From assembly GCF_022012435.1 (NCBI RefSeq), contig NZ_JAKLUA010000005.1:310001-374000 (forward strand): a DNA stretch of 64,000 bases, given 5' to 3'. The notes below the pieces were generated by a model. The model was not told the origin of the DNA. It did not search any database and was given only the letters and a program-made list of their open reading frames with translations. Numbering within the stretch: the first letter of the stretch is position 1; each line of letters begins with the position of its first letter. The DNA comes from Bradyrhizobium zhengyangense (GTDB taxonomy: Bacteria; Pseudomonadota; Alphaproteobacteria; Rhizobiales; Xanthobacteraceae). The position numbers were made by a program, and so were the translations under genes. Below, one piece after another: positions 35,074 through 43,657 of this stretch.

Positions 35074-35247
35074 GTGCTCCAAGAGAGGGGCCAAAGCCCA
35101 TCGAGCGGGCGGTTTATAGTGGGCTCGGAGCGGCCTGTCCACCCACGCTTCGCCTTCGGCTTCGCGGGGTGCGCCCCAGCTGTGTACAAGCTTGGGCGGG
35201 CTTGCCGCAGCGTGCAGGCCGGCCTTATAAGCCATTGATATCTCTAA

Positions 35248-35430
35248 TTATTCGATATCATCGACCTCATCATCCCGGCCGGGGATGACGTAAGAGCCTT
35301 TCAGCCAACGGTTCAGATCGACATCGCGGCAGCGCGAGGAGCAGAACGGACGGGTGGCCTGCGCCTGCGGCTTACCGCAGATCGGGCAGGTTTTGAGCGG
35401 CGCGGCGGGCTTTTTGATCTGGTCGTCCAT
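35248..35430 (-). CDS. yacG: DNA gyrase inhibitor YacG
   Basis: 60 residues from ATG 35430; a TTG 12 codons earlier is less likely. Zinc-binding cysteines C15-P-I-C18 and C30-x3-C34 (FCSSRCRDVDLNRWL) are exactly the YacG pattern; the acidic C-terminus (RDDEVDDIE) is also usual. In E. coli YacG binds GyrB and blocks DNA binding. It follows maf by about 125 bases and precedes tRNA-Phe, a common order in this group. Confidence 0.93.
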   Translation of the reverse strand: MDDQIKKPAAPLKTCPICGKPQAQATRPFCSSRCRDVDLNRWLKGSYVIPGRDDEVDDIE

Positions 35431-35555
35431 GGTCGGGATAGCTGTACACGAGGTCGGGGCATTCAAGGGCCCGCGGGCAAACAGGTTTCTCAGGTCACGG
35501 CGCAGAAACCCCGCCAGGGGATTCTACTGTGCATGGGGTTGTTTTCGAGAATTTG

Positions 35556-36185
35556 TCAGACCGCGGTGGCGTTGAGCCAGCCGAAGCGGATCGGAAAGCC
35601 TTCGCCGCCGAGCAGCGTCGTGGTCTCGTAGAGCGGCAGGCCGACCACGTTGGTGTAGGAGCCGACCATCTTCACCACGAAGGAGCCGGCGATGCCCTGC
35701 ACGGCATAGCCGCCGGCTTTGCCGCGCCATTCGCCGGAGCCGATATAGGCTTGGATGTCGTCCTCCGAGAGCCGCTTGAAGCGGACGCGGGTCTCGACCA
35801 GGCGCTGGCGGAAGGCCTCGCGCGGCGTCACCAGGCAGATCGCGGTGTAGACGCGGTGGTTGCGGCCCGACAGCAGCCGCAGGCACTGCGCGGCTTCGTC
35901 CACCAGATTGGCCTTGGGCAGGATGCGGCGGCCGACCGCCACCACCGTATCGGCGGACAGGATGAAGGCGCCGCGCAACTCGTCATCCAGCTGCACGGAT
36001 TTGAGCGCCGCATCGGCCTTGGCCCGCGCAAGGCGGTTGGCGCAGGCGCGCGGCAGCTCGCCCCGCCGCGGCGTCTCGTCGACGTCGGCCGGCCGGAGCG
36101 CGTCCGGGTCGATGCCGGCCTGGTTGAGCAGCGACAGGCGCCGCGGCGAACCGGAGGCAAGAACGAATTTGGGGCGGCCGAGCAT
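35556..36185 (-). CDS. maf: Maf-family nucleoside triphosphate pyrophosphatase
   Basis: 209 residues. Family marks: VLASGSPRRLSLL at the N-terminus (the SxRR phosphate-binding segment), ILSADTVV (catalytic Asp), and GKAGGYAVQGIAGSFV. It hydrolyses non-canonical or selected nucleoside triphosphates to monophosphates, keeping the nucleotide pool clean. Which Maf subgroup (YhdE or YceF specificity) is not decided here. It lies in the conserved hisD-phosphatase-maf-yacG neighbourhood. Confidence 0.93.
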   Translation of the reverse strand: MLGRPKFVLASGSPRRLSLLNQAGIDPDALRPADVDETPRRGELPRACANRLARAKADAALKSVQLDDELRGAFILSADTVVAVGRRILPKANLVDEAAQCLRLLSGRNHRVYTAICLVTPREAFRQRLVETRVRFKRLSEDDIQAYIGSGEWRGKAGGYAVQGIAGSFVVKMVGSYTNVVGLPLYETTTLLGGEGFPIRFGWLNATAV

Positions 36186-36334
36186 CAGGTGATTTGGGGG
36201 ATCAGGCAGGGGGTGAATTGCGCGCGGAACCTATCGGAAGGGGGCTGATTTCACAACCCGGGAACCCTGACTTTGCTGATTCGAGGTTTCCGACATGCGT
36301 GTGCCCTCAATCTGTGACGCAGGTGTTACGGCAG

Positions 36335-36802
36335 CTACCCGCTCGCAGCGCCCACTTTCGCGAACCGTCGGCGGATCCGCATCAGCAGCTGGTCGCAGAC
36401 CTCGCGGTAGGCGGCGAGCTTCTGGTCGCGGCTGCCTTCCATCGTGGTCGGATCGTGCGTCGGCCAGTATTCGACGTCGGCGGCGAGCGTCCGGGTCAGC
36501 TCCAGGGCCTTGTGATGCGCCTCCGGCGAGAGCGTGATGATGAGGTCGAAATTGAGCCCCTCCCAATCCTCCAGCTCCTCGAAGGTCTGCGGCTTGTGGG
36601 TCGAGATGTCCTGGCCGAGCTCGGCCATCACACTGACGGCGAACGGATCGAGCTCGCCCTTCCTGGCACCGGCGGACTTTACGTACAGGCCTTGCGGAAA
36701 CATGTGCTGGAGCAGGCTCGCGGCCATCGGCGAGCGCACGCTGTTCATCGCGCAGGCAAACAGCACCGATTGCGGATCGCGTGCGCGTGCGGGCGCAGCC
36801 AT
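36335..36802 (-). CDS. Low-molecular-weight protein-tyrosine-phosphatase-like protein
   Basis: 155 residues. P-loop C17-x5-R23-S (FACAMNSVRSPMA), the hallmark of the LMW-PTP/arsenate reductase fold, and a DP pair near residue 117 (YWPTHDPT) that would supply the general acid. Only one cysteine is present after the P-loop region, none in arsenate-reductase spacing, so phosphatase activity is more likely than arsenate reduction. Six bases separate it from UPF0262. Role unknown; the position next to hisD is conserved in alphaproteobacteria (recalled). Confidence 0.85.
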   Translation of the reverse strand: MAAPARARDPQSVLFACAMNSVRSPMAASLLQHMFPQGLYVKSAGARKGELDPFAVSVMAELGQDISTHKPQTFEELEDWEGLNFDLIITLSPEAHHKALELTRTLAADVEYWPTHDPTTMEGSRDQKLAAYREVCDQLLMRIRRRFAKVGAASG

Positions 36803-36808
36803 CCGCGT

Positions 36809-37306
36809 TTAGCCCTTCCAGTGAAGAACAGTGATGAGCGTGAACAGCCGGCGCGACGTCTCGAAATCGACCCGCACCTTGCCCTTCAACCGCTCCTGCA
36901 GCGTACGCGATCCCTCGTCATGGATGCCGCGGCGGCCCATGTCGATGGCCTCGATCTTGTCGGGGGTCGCGGTCCGGATCGCCTGGTAGTAGCTGTCGCA
37001 GATCATGAAATAGTCCTTCACGATCCGCCGGAACGGCGTCAGTGACAGCAGGTGCGCCACGACGGGCGTGCCGTCCTCGCGGCGGATGTCGAACATCAGC
37101 CGGTTGCCGCTGATGCCGATGTGCAGCGTGAACGGGCCCTTTCCTTCGGCACCATCAGGCGCGAACAGGTTCTGCTCGATCAGATCGTAGATCGCGATCG
37201 CACGCTCATGCTCGATGTCCGGCCCGGAACGGCCGATCGAGTCCTCGTCGAGGGTGACCGCGACGATGCGATTGGTCGAGTCGTCCTGTTCGGGCGGCTT
37301 TGTCAT
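36809..37306 (-). CDS. UPF0262 family protein
   Basis: 165 residues from ATG 37306, which overlaps the hisD stop by four bases (ATGA). Family features: IVAVTLDEDSIGRSGPDIEHERAIAIYDLIEQN at the N-terminus and LTPFRRIVKDYFMICDSYYQAIR in the middle, ending with ETSRRLFTLITVLHWKG. Cytosolic, no known catalytic motif. The family is confined to alphaproteobacteria and nearly always follows hisD (recalled), so co-regulation is likely although the function is unknown. Confidence 0.9.
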   Translation of the reverse strand: MTKPPEQDDSTNRIVAVTLDEDSIGRSGPDIEHERAIAIYDLIEQNLFAPDGAEGKGPFTLHIGISGNRLMFDIRREDGTPVVAHLLSLTPFRRIVKDYFMICDSYYQAIRTATPDKIEAIDMGRRGIHDEGSRTLQERLKGKVRVDFETSRRLFTLITVLHWKG

Positions 37307-38598
37307 GACAGATTGAGGCGCAATCCAATCGAGCGCGAATGGGCATCCAGCCCCTCCGCTTGTCCTAGCGTCATCGCGGCCGGTCCAAGCGCGCGCAGCT
37401 GGTCCGGGCCGCATTTCAGGATCGAGGTCCGCTTCATGAAATCGGCAACCCCGAGTCCTGAGGAGAATCGCGCCGAGCGCGCCGTCGGCAGCACGTGGTT
37501 GGAACCGCCGACATAATCGCCGATCGCCTCCGGCGTATGCGCCCCGAGGAACACAGCGCCGGCGTTACGGATCTTTGCGGCGAGCGCATCCGGATCCGCG
37601 GTCATGATCTCGAGATGCTCGGCGGCGATCGCGTCCGCGAGCGGAATGGCCTCAGTGAGGCTCTTCACCATGATGATGGCGCCAAAATCAGCCCAGGACT
37701 TGCCGGCAATCGCGGCGCGCGGCAGCGTCTTCAGCTGCGCTTCGACCGCTCTCTCGACATCGGCGGCAAGGCGCGTGGAGTCGGTGATCAGGATCGACTG
37801 CGCGCTGGCATCGTGTTCGGCCTGCGCCAGCAAGTCAGCGGCGATCCAGTCGGCATTGCCGGTGTCGTCGGCCATCACCAGCACCTCGGAGGGGCCGGCG
37901 ATCATGTCGATGCCGACCTTGCCGAACACCAGGCGCTTGGCCGCGGCAACATAGGCATTGCCGGGGCCGACGATCTTGGCAACAGGCGCGATCGTCGCGG
38001 TGCCGTAGGCAAGCGCGGCGACAGCCTGCGCCCCGCCGACACGGTAGATTTCCGTGACACCACCAAGCGAGGCAGCCGCCAGCACCAGCGGATTGAGCTT
38101 GCCGTCGGGCGAGGGGACCACCATCACGAGGCGCGAGACGCCCGCAACCCTCGCCGGCATTGCATTCATCAGCACCGAGGACGGATAGGCCGCGGTGCCA
38201 CCGGGGACGTAAAGGCCGGCGGATTCGATCGCGGTGTAGCGCCAGCCGAGCTCGACGCCGAGCGGGTCGGTGAAGCGCTCGTCCTTCGGCAGCTGGCGGC
38301 GGTGATAAGTCTCGATGCGGTCGCGCGCGAGCTTGAGCGCATCCAGCGTCGCGGCATCGCAGGCCTTGGTCGCGGCTTCGATCTCGGCGGCCGAGACGCG
38401 AAGACCGGATGCATCCAGTGCCAGCCGATCGAACTTGGCGGTGGCCTCGAGCAGGGCGGCGTCGCCGCGCCTGGCCACATCGTCGACAATGGCGCGCACA
38501 GCGGTCTCGACATCGGCCGAGACCTCGCGCTTGGCGGCGAGGAAGGCCGCGAATCGCTGGTCAAAATCGGCACTGCTGCGGTCGAGACGAACGGGCAT
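37303..38598 (-). CDS. hisD: Histidinol dehydrogenase
   Basis: 431 residues from ATG 38598 (MPVRLDRSSADFDQRF), the standard HisD start; a longer in-frame start adds an atypical leader. Signatures: VPGGTAAYPSSVLMNAMPARVAGV, VGPGNAYVAAAKRLVFGKVGIDMIAGPSEVLV, DLLAQAEHD and AIAAEHLEIMT, where the conserved Glu-His pair is the catalytic base. The enzyme oxidises L-histidinol to L-histidine in two NAD+-dependent steps. First of a coupled hisD-UPF0262-phosphatase run. Confidence 0.97.
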   Translation of the reverse strand: MPVRLDRSSADFDQRFAAFLAAKREVSADVETAVRAIVDDVARRGDAALLEATAKFDRLALDASGLRVSAAEIEAATKACDAATLDALKLARDRIETYHRRQLPKDERFTDPLGVELGWRYTAIESAGLYVPGGTAAYPSSVLMNAMPARVAGVSRLVMVVPSPDGKLNPLVLAAASLGGVTEIYRVGGAQAVAALAYGTATIAPVAKIVGPGNAYVAAAKRLVFGKVGIDMIAGPSEVLVMADDTGNADWIAADLLAQAEHDASAQSILITDSTRLAADVERAVEAQLKTLPRAAIAGKSWADFGAIIMVKSLTEAIPLADAIAAEHLEIMTADPDALAAKIRNAGAVFLGAHTPEAIGDYVGGSNHVLPTARSARFSSGLGVADFMKRTSILKCGPDQLRALGPAAMTLGQAEGLDAHSRSIGLRLNLS

Positions 38599-38737
38599 TT
38601 TGGCTTGGCTTCTGCTGGTTTTAGGGGGCGCAGTTTGGCTTACCGGCCCCCTGCTCAATGGCGCGGCGGGGAAGCTGCGTCAACCCTTGGAAGGCTCGGC
38701 GGCAACCTGAGCTGCCTCGGCTGGTATACAGGCCGCC

Positions 38738-39187
38738 TCACCCCTCCCCCTCGAGCCCCAGTCCGGTGCCCAGTTCGTCCGCGCCCAGATCGGTCAGCTG
38801 GCATTCCAGGCATTCGACGTCTAGCCGTATGGCACCGCCCTGGGCGAACAGCAGAAGGGCGCTGCCGCCGGGCTCCTCGTCGCGGCCGTCTTGGGGATGA
38901 AACTCGATTCCGACGAGGTCCAGAACCGCTTCGGGCGTGGCCAGATCGATATTGCGCGATTTGCAGGCGAGCACGCGATCGAAGCGGAGCGCCGACACCA
39001 GCCGGCGCGGCTCGGTCTCGCCCGCCAGCGTCTGCTCCCAATCCAACCGGCTCATGCCAACCACGAGGCGCTTCTCCGCCTGGCGCCAGATGATATCGGC
39101 GGGCTGGACGCGCGCGTCCTGCACATGGGTCGAGATGACGGCGAGATCATCGGCGTCGAGCGCGATCAGTTTGAGCTGGGGAGACAT
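38738..39187 (-). CDS. DUF2948 family protein
   Basis: 149 residues from ATG 39187. The pattern LKLIALDADDLAVISTHVQDARV...RLVVGMSRLDWE followed by RRLVSALRFDRVLACKSRNID is that of DUF2948, a family of alphaproteobacterial proteins found beside hisD. No catalytic residue is evident; a small beta-rich fold is likely. It is upstream of hisD on the same strand with a 139-base gap. Confidence 0.82.
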   Translation of the reverse strand: MSPQLKLIALDADDLAVISTHVQDARVQPADIIWRQAEKRLVVGMSRLDWEQTLAGETEPRRLVSALRFDRVLACKSRNIDLATPEAVLDLVGIEFHPQDGRDEEPGGSALLLFAQGGAIRLDVECLECQLTDLGADELGTGLGLEGEG

Positions 39188-39347
39188 CACCGACACTTCT
39201 CCTCGAGGGGACCGAACGGGATTCAACGCACGCCGGCGCTGAAGTATCCAAAGCTCGCAGCCGATACGGGGGCTGCGAACTCGTCGAAGGATACACCGTC
39301 AGCGGCGCTGAGACATCCCACCCTCGCCCCTAAGCAGAGCGATCCGC

Positions 39348-40172
39348 TCAGCTCTTGAAGAACGCCAGCAGGTCCGCGTTGATGGTTTCGGCTTCCGTGG
39401 TCGGCATGCCGTGCGGAAAACCCTTGTAGGTCTTCAGCGTGCCGTTCTTGAGCAGCTTGGCCGACAGCGGCGCGGAATCGGCGTAGGGCACGATCTGGTC
39501 GTCGTCGCCATGCATCACCAGCACGGGCACGTTGATCTTCTTCAGATCCTCGGTGAAATCGGTCTGCGAGAACGCAACGATGCCGTCGTAATGCGCCTTC
39601 GCGCCGCCCATCATGCCCTGGCGCCACCAGTTCTGGATCACCGCTTCCGACGGTTTTGCGCCGGGGCGGTTGTAGCCGTAGAAGGGCCCTGTGGGGAGGT
39701 CGCGGTAGAATTGCGTGCGGCTGGCGGCGAGTGCGGCCTGGAGACTATCGAACACGCTCTTAGGCAGACCGCCCGGATTGGCGTCCGTCTTCACCATCAA
39801 CGGCGGCACCGCGGAGAGAATCGCGGCCTTCGCCACGCGAGATTCGCCATGGCGCGCGATGTAGTGCACGACCTCGCCGCCGCCAGTGGAATGGCCGACA
39901 TGGATGGCATTCTTGAGGTCGAGATGCGCGGTCAGCACCGCGAGATCGTCGGCGTAATGATCCATGTCGTGGCCATCGGCGACCTGCGCCGAGCGGCCAT
40001 GGCCGCGGCGGTCATGGGCGATGACGCGATAGCCGCGGGTGACGAAGAACATCATCTGCGCATCCCAGTCGTCCGACGACAGCGGCCAGCCATGGCTGAA
40101 CACGATCGGTTGGCCCGAGCCCCAATCCTTGTAGAAAATCTCGACGCCGTCTTTGGTGGTGATGGTGGGCAT
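39348..40172 (-). CDS. Alpha/beta hydrolase (non-haem chloroperoxidase/arylesterase type)
   Basis: 274 residues. Nucleophile elbow G-H-S95-T-G-G-G, oxyanion segment FSHGWPLSSDDW, Asp in VMHGDDDQIVPY and catalytic His in KGFPHGMPTT. This arrangement and the length fit cofactor-free haloperoxidases, which are in fact esterases or perhydrolases. Cytosolic. The membrane-protein gene upstream ends 27 bases before it, so they probably share a transcript. Confidence 0.9.
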   Translation of the reverse strand: MPTITTKDGVEIFYKDWGSGQPIVFSHGWPLSSDDWDAQMMFFVTRGYRVIAHDRRGHGRSAQVADGHDMDHYADDLAVLTAHLDLKNAIHVGHSTGGGEVVHYIARHGESRVAKAAILSAVPPLMVKTDANPGGLPKSVFDSLQAALAASRTQFYRDLPTGPFYGYNRPGAKPSEAVIQNWWRQGMMGGAKAHYDGIVAFSQTDFTEDLKKINVPVLVMHGDDDQIVPYADSAPLSAKLLKNGTLKTYKGFPHGMPTTEAETINADLLAFFKS

Positions 40173-40199
40173 TGGAGGACTCCTTGTAATCAGAAACGA

Positions 40200-40709
40200 T
40201 CAGGCGAACGCCATCGGCTTGAAGCGGCGCCAGGCGCCGATGGTCAGCACCACGAAGAACACCAGCACGAGGCCCTGCACCACGGCGAACACGGGCCCGG
40301 ACGGCGGCGCCGGCGGCACAGCGGGCGCGAGCGCGGCCAGCGCCGGGATCTTCAGGAACGACTGGATGATCAGAACGAAGACGTTGAAGTAGAGCGAGAT
40401 CATCGCGGTCACGATATAGACCGGCCGCCACACGCTTTTGAGCTTCATGCCATAGAGCGCGATGCAGGCGATCGCGAGCAGCACCAGCGAGATGCCTGCG
40501 ATGATGTAAGAGGGCAGCAGTTCCTTGAACGGAAACAAAAAGCCCGTGGCGTTGGTCAGGATGGTGAAGAGCAGGAAGATCGCAGTGAGGCCCGGCATCG
40601 GCTTCGAGCCGAGCAGCCCGAACATCACGATCAGGCCCGCGGCGATGGCGATCAGGCTGATGATGACATGGACCAGTGTGAAGGCTTGCAGGCTCATCCC
40701 GAGAACCAT
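40200..40709 (-). CDS. Small integral membrane protein
   Basis: 169 residues; GAGGAGAG six bases before ATG 40709 supports the start. Four to five hydrophobic helices (LVHVIISLIAIAAGLIVMFGLL, LTAIFLLFTILTNATGF, YIIAGISLVLLAIACIAL, VYIVTAMISLYFNVFVLIIQSF and VVQGLVLVFFVVLTIGAW). No haem or metal ligand pattern stands out. Similar proteins are often found beside alpha/beta hydrolases in Bradyrhizobium (recalled). Function unknown. Confidence 0.8.
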   Translation of the reverse strand: MVLGMSLQAFTLVHVIISLIAIAAGLIVMFGLLGSKPMPGLTAIFLLFTILTNATGFLFPFKELLPSYIIAGISLVLLAIACIALYGMKLKSVWRPVYIVTAMISLYFNVFVLIIQSFLKIPALAALAPAVPPAPPSGPVFAVVQGLVLVFFVVLTIGAWRRFKPMAFA

Positions 40710-40904
40710 GACATCTCTCCTCGTCTCTGCATTGAGATCAGAGGATTGATATTACGCTCCTCATCGGATTGCCACCTGCGCCGACGTCACATATGCGCGC
40801 GCAGCCATGCGTCATCGTGCGAATCGACAAACGCATGGCTGAATTTTTGCAGCGCTGTCACGAACGACAGCAGCTTTCGACGAAAGTTGAGTCGATCGTC
40901 GCGA

Positions 40905-41213
40905 TCAGACTTCCTTGGTGTCGAAGATCAAGAGGTCGGCGCCGCCGCTGGCGAATTTCGGCACGTCGCCGGCCGCCGCCTTGCCGGCTTCGCTTCCAAA
41001 CGCTTTCTGGATGTCGCCCACGCTGTCGAAAGTGAGGATGGCAACGAGGTGAATGCCCGAAGGACCTGCGGGCGAGCCGACTGCGCCGGTGCTGACGGCG
41101 TATTTCTTCAGGCCGGGAAGTTTCTTGGCGAGCGGAATGTGGGTCTCGGCATAATGCTTGTCGAAAGCTGCAGCGTCCTTGGGCGTCTTGTAGAGCACGA
41201 CGAGTTCGGCCAT
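40905..41213 (-). CDS. EthD-family protein
   Basis: 102 residues from ATG 41213 (GGGAGG upstream). The EthD/ferredoxin-like dimeric barrel pattern is clear: MAELVVLYKTPKDAAAFDKHYAETHIPLAKKLPGL, with the conserved Y-x-x-T-H-x-P. EthD was first linked to ethyl tert-butyl ether degradation, but most family members have unknown roles. Cytosolic. Alone between the membrane-protein gene and the FAD oxidoreductase. Confidence 0.9.
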   Translation of the reverse strand: MAELVVLYKTPKDAAAFDKHYAETHIPLAKKLPGLKKYAVSTGAVGSPAGPSGIHLVAILTFDSVGDIQKAFGSEAGKAAAGDVPKFASGGADLLIFDTKEV

Positions 41214-41335
41214 TGAGTCCTCCCGTTGAATATTTGTTCTTCCACGCGCGATTGGTCGCGACGCGGCGAGTGTCTGTGGGACACGGCAAGATGGCAAGCC
41301 ACAATCGACTTGCCGTCTGCTTGTCTTCTGCTTGA

Positions 41336-43048
41336 CTAAAGCGCCGGTTTTGCGGCGTCGCCGAGATAGCCGTGCAGGGAGGCCACGACCTGCGCGCCTT
41401 CGCCGATGGCGCCGCCGACGCGCTTGACCGAGCCGGAGCGGACGTCGCCGACGGCGTAGACGCCGGGCACGGAGGTCTCGAGCGGCGCCACGGGCCTGCC
41501 CTGGTTCAGCTCGGATTGCGCGCCTGTGACGACGAAGCCGCCGCGATCGAGCGTCACGCCGCAGCCGTCGAGCCAGCCGGTGGCGGGATCGGCACCGACG
41601 AACAAGAACATATTCTTGATGTCGGCGGAATCCTCGTCATCGGACAGCCGGCTCTTCCAGCGGATCCGCCGCAGCAGCGAGGCCTCATCGCCTTCGAGCG
41701 CCGTGATCTCGGTGTTGAACAGCAGCTCGATATTCGGCGTCGCCTCGATCCGCTCGATGAGATAGCGCGACATGCTGGCCCCTAAGCCTCCGCCGCGGAT
41801 GATCATCAAGACGCGTCTGGCATGTCCCGACAGGAACACCGCCGCCTGTCCCGCCGAATTGCCGGCGCCGACCAGCGCCACCTCCTCGCCGGCACACAGT
41901 TTTGCTTCGACCGGAGAGGCCCAGTACCAGACGCCGCGGCCCTCGAACTTGTCGAGGTTGGCGATCTCAGGCCGGCGATAGCGCGCGCCGCTTGCGACCA
42001 CCACCGAACGCGAGCGCAGGGGATCGCTGCCGTCGAGAGCGACGGAGAATGCCCCGTCCTTGCGCGCGCAATCGAGCGACTTCACCGTGACAGGGATCAT
42101 GATGTCGGCGCCGAACTTCTGCGCCTGGTTGAAGGCGCGCGCCGTGAGCGCCAGGCCGGAAATGCCGGTCGGAAAACCCAGATAGTTTTCGATGCGCGCG
42201 CTGGCGCCGGCCTGGCCGCCGAAGGCGCGGGTGTCTAGCACGGCCACCGACAGGCCTTCGGAGGCCGCGTACACGGCGGTCGCGAGCCCCGCCGGGCCGC
42301 AGCCGACGATCGCGACGTCGTAGATGCGATCATTGCGCGGGCCGCCGATCATGCCGATCGCGCGCGCAAGCTCGGTCTCACCGGGGTTGCGCAGCACCGC
42401 GCCGTCTGGCGTGACGACCAGCGGCCAATCCTCAGGCTTGGGCGAATAGCGCGCGATTACCTCGGCGGCATCGCGGTCCCTGTCGGGATCGAGCAGATGA
42501 TGCGGCTGGCCGTTACGGGTGAGAAAACCCTGCAAGCGCACCACGCCGACTGAATGCGAGGGACCGATCAGCACGATGCCGCCGACGCCGGCCTGGAGCA
42601 GATTGACCCGGCGCAGGATCAGCGCGCGCATGATGCGCTCGCCGAGCTCGGCCTCGGCGACCAGCAGCGCGCGCAGGCGCTCCGGCGGCAACAGCAGCGT
42701 TTCAACGTCGCCTTCGGCGCGGCCATCGACCAGCGCCGGGCGTCCGGACAGCTGGCCGAGCTCGGCGAGGAATTGGCCGGGACCTTGGTCGATCAAGGGG
42801 CTGATATTGCCGAGGCCATCGCGCTGGGTGATGGCGACATGGCCCTTGAGCACGACGAACATGCCCGGACCCGGCTTGCCGGTCTCGAACAGCAGCTCGC
42901 CGTCTTTATAGGTGCGAAGCTCGCCAAAATGCCTGAGACGTTCGATCTCGGCGGACGTCAACGTCGGAAACGTCTGCTCGGGCCGGGTGAAGCGCGCCAT
43001 CTGCGCATTGCGATCGGTTGATTGTGATTCGTCTTGCCCCGTGGCCAC
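41336..43048 (-). CDS. FAD oxidoreductase with N-terminal cyclic-nucleotide-binding domain
   Basis: 570 residues from GTG 43048 (GGAG eight bases upstream); GTG 43057 and ATG 43000 are alternatives. Order: Crp-like cNMP-binding domain (about 10-140, LLFETGKPGPGMFVVLKGHVAI), a thioredoxin-like segment without CxxC (about 145-225), then a thioredoxin-reductase-like FAD/NAD module (VAIVGCGPAGLATAVYAA; GGQAGASARIENYLGFP; VALVGAGNSAGQAAVFLSG; YAVGDVRSGSVKRVGGAIGEG). Where thioredoxin reductases have C-A-T-C, this protein reads WYWASPVEAKLC, so it cannot act as a normal disulfide reductase. The cNMP domain may gate the flavin module. Monocistronic. Confidence 0.88.
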   Translation of the reverse strand: MATGQDESQSTDRNAQMARFTRPEQTFPTLTSAEIERLRHFGELRTYKDGELLFETGKPGPGMFVVLKGHVAITQRDGLGNISPLIDQGPGQFLAELGQLSGRPALVDGRAEGDVETLLLPPERLRALLVAEAELGERIMRALILRRVNLLQAGVGGIVLIGPSHSVGVVRLQGFLTRNGQPHHLLDPDRDRDAAEVIARYSPKPEDWPLVVTPDGAVLRNPGETELARAIGMIGGPRNDRIYDVAIVGCGPAGLATAVYAASEGLSVAVLDTRAFGGQAGASARIENYLGFPTGISGLALTARAFNQAQKFGADIMIPVTVKSLDCARKDGAFSVALDGSDPLRSRSVVVASGARYRRPEIANLDKFEGRGVWYWASPVEAKLCAGEEVALVGAGNSAGQAAVFLSGHARRVLMIIRGGGLGASMSRYLIERIEATPNIELLFNTEITALEGDEASLLRRIRWKSRLSDDEDSADIKNMFLFVGADPATGWLDGCGVTLDRGGFVVTGAQSELNQGRPVAPLETSVPGVYAVGDVRSGSVKRVGGAIGEGAQVVASLHGYLGDAAKPAL

Positions 43049-43087
43049 TGCATGCACTCCAAAATATCCAGCCGCTCGTGTCCCAAC

Positions 43088-43270
43088 TCAGGTCTCGCCG
43101 GCGGTCCCCTCATCTAGGGACCCATCGCCATCTTGCGAGGGGTCGACGCTTGCGGCGCGTTCGCGCGCCTGCGCTTTGCGGCGCTTCAGATTCTCCCGCA
43201 GCGCCGATTTCAGCCGGTCGTCGCGCGATGTGCGGTCTTGTCCTGCGTTCCTGTCGATCTCGTCAGCCAT
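43088..43270 (-). CDS. Small charged hypothetical protein
   Basis: 60 residues from ATG 43270 (MADEIDRNAGQDRTSRDDRL). Very hydrophilic; the middle (LKSALRENLKRRKAQARERA) is a predicted amphipathic basic helix, the tail acidic. The same style of 60-residue protein is commonly found in Bradyrhizobium genomes (recalled). No known domain. The frame is open further upstream, but codon use changes before this ATG. Confidence 0.6.
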   Translation of the reverse strand: MADEIDRNAGQDRTSRDDRLKSALRENLKRRKAQARERAASVDPSQDGDGSLDEGTAGET

Positions 43271-43380
43271 CACGGGTCCATCCAGCCTGTGGCGATAACA
43301 TGCCCGGAGAATGCGGCAGCTCAAGAGGCCCTGATGTCCCGATCGTGCGAAATCCAAAATGGGCCGAATCCACCGCGCCG

Positions 43381-43398
43381 GCCAACTGGCCAGTTGGC
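43381..43398. promoter_or_regulatory. Perfect 18-bp palindrome in a 312-base gap
   Basis: GCCAACTGGCCAGTTGGC is its own reverse complement. The gap between the small basic protein and tRNA-Thr (43271-43582) shows no convincing gene. It could be an operator for the upstream minus-strand gene or part of the tRNA promoter region; neither can be decided. Confidence 0.5.
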
Positions 43399-43582
43399 GG
43401 GGATCGGAACCGAAATCGGCCGAAAGTCGGTCGTTTCGAGCGGAAACAGCCGTAATACCCCCGGTATCGCCCCGATTTTCTCGTTCGGACGGGTCATGCA
43501 AGCTTGCACAGCGGGGAGGCCTGTGGCAGATATCGGCCCGCTTGGTAGGCCCCTCGGGCGGCCGATTCTGATCCCAGCACAT

Positions 43583-43657
43583 GCTGCCGTAGCTCAGTGG
43601 TAGAGCACTCCATTGGTAATGGAGAGGTCGACAGTTCAATCCTGTCTGGCAGCACCA
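43583..43657 (+). tRNA. tRNA-Thr (GGT)
   Basis: 75 bases with encoded CCA. Acceptor stem GCTGCCG/TGGCAGC (one G-U pair at position 7), D-stem GCTC/GAGC, anticodon stem CTCCA/TGGAG with loop TTGGTAA (anticodon GGT), T-stem GACAG/CTGTC with loop TTCAATC. Confidence 0.97.

Noticed and set aside
36186..36334. Place where infA (IF-1) is sometimes found between maf and the phosphatase gene
   Set aside because: The gap is only 149 bases and contains no S1-domain sequence.
39255..39278. Hairpin TCGCAGCC-8 nt-GGCTGCGA as terminator after the hydrolase gene
   Set aside because: Eight-base stem is real, but no T-run follows on either strand.
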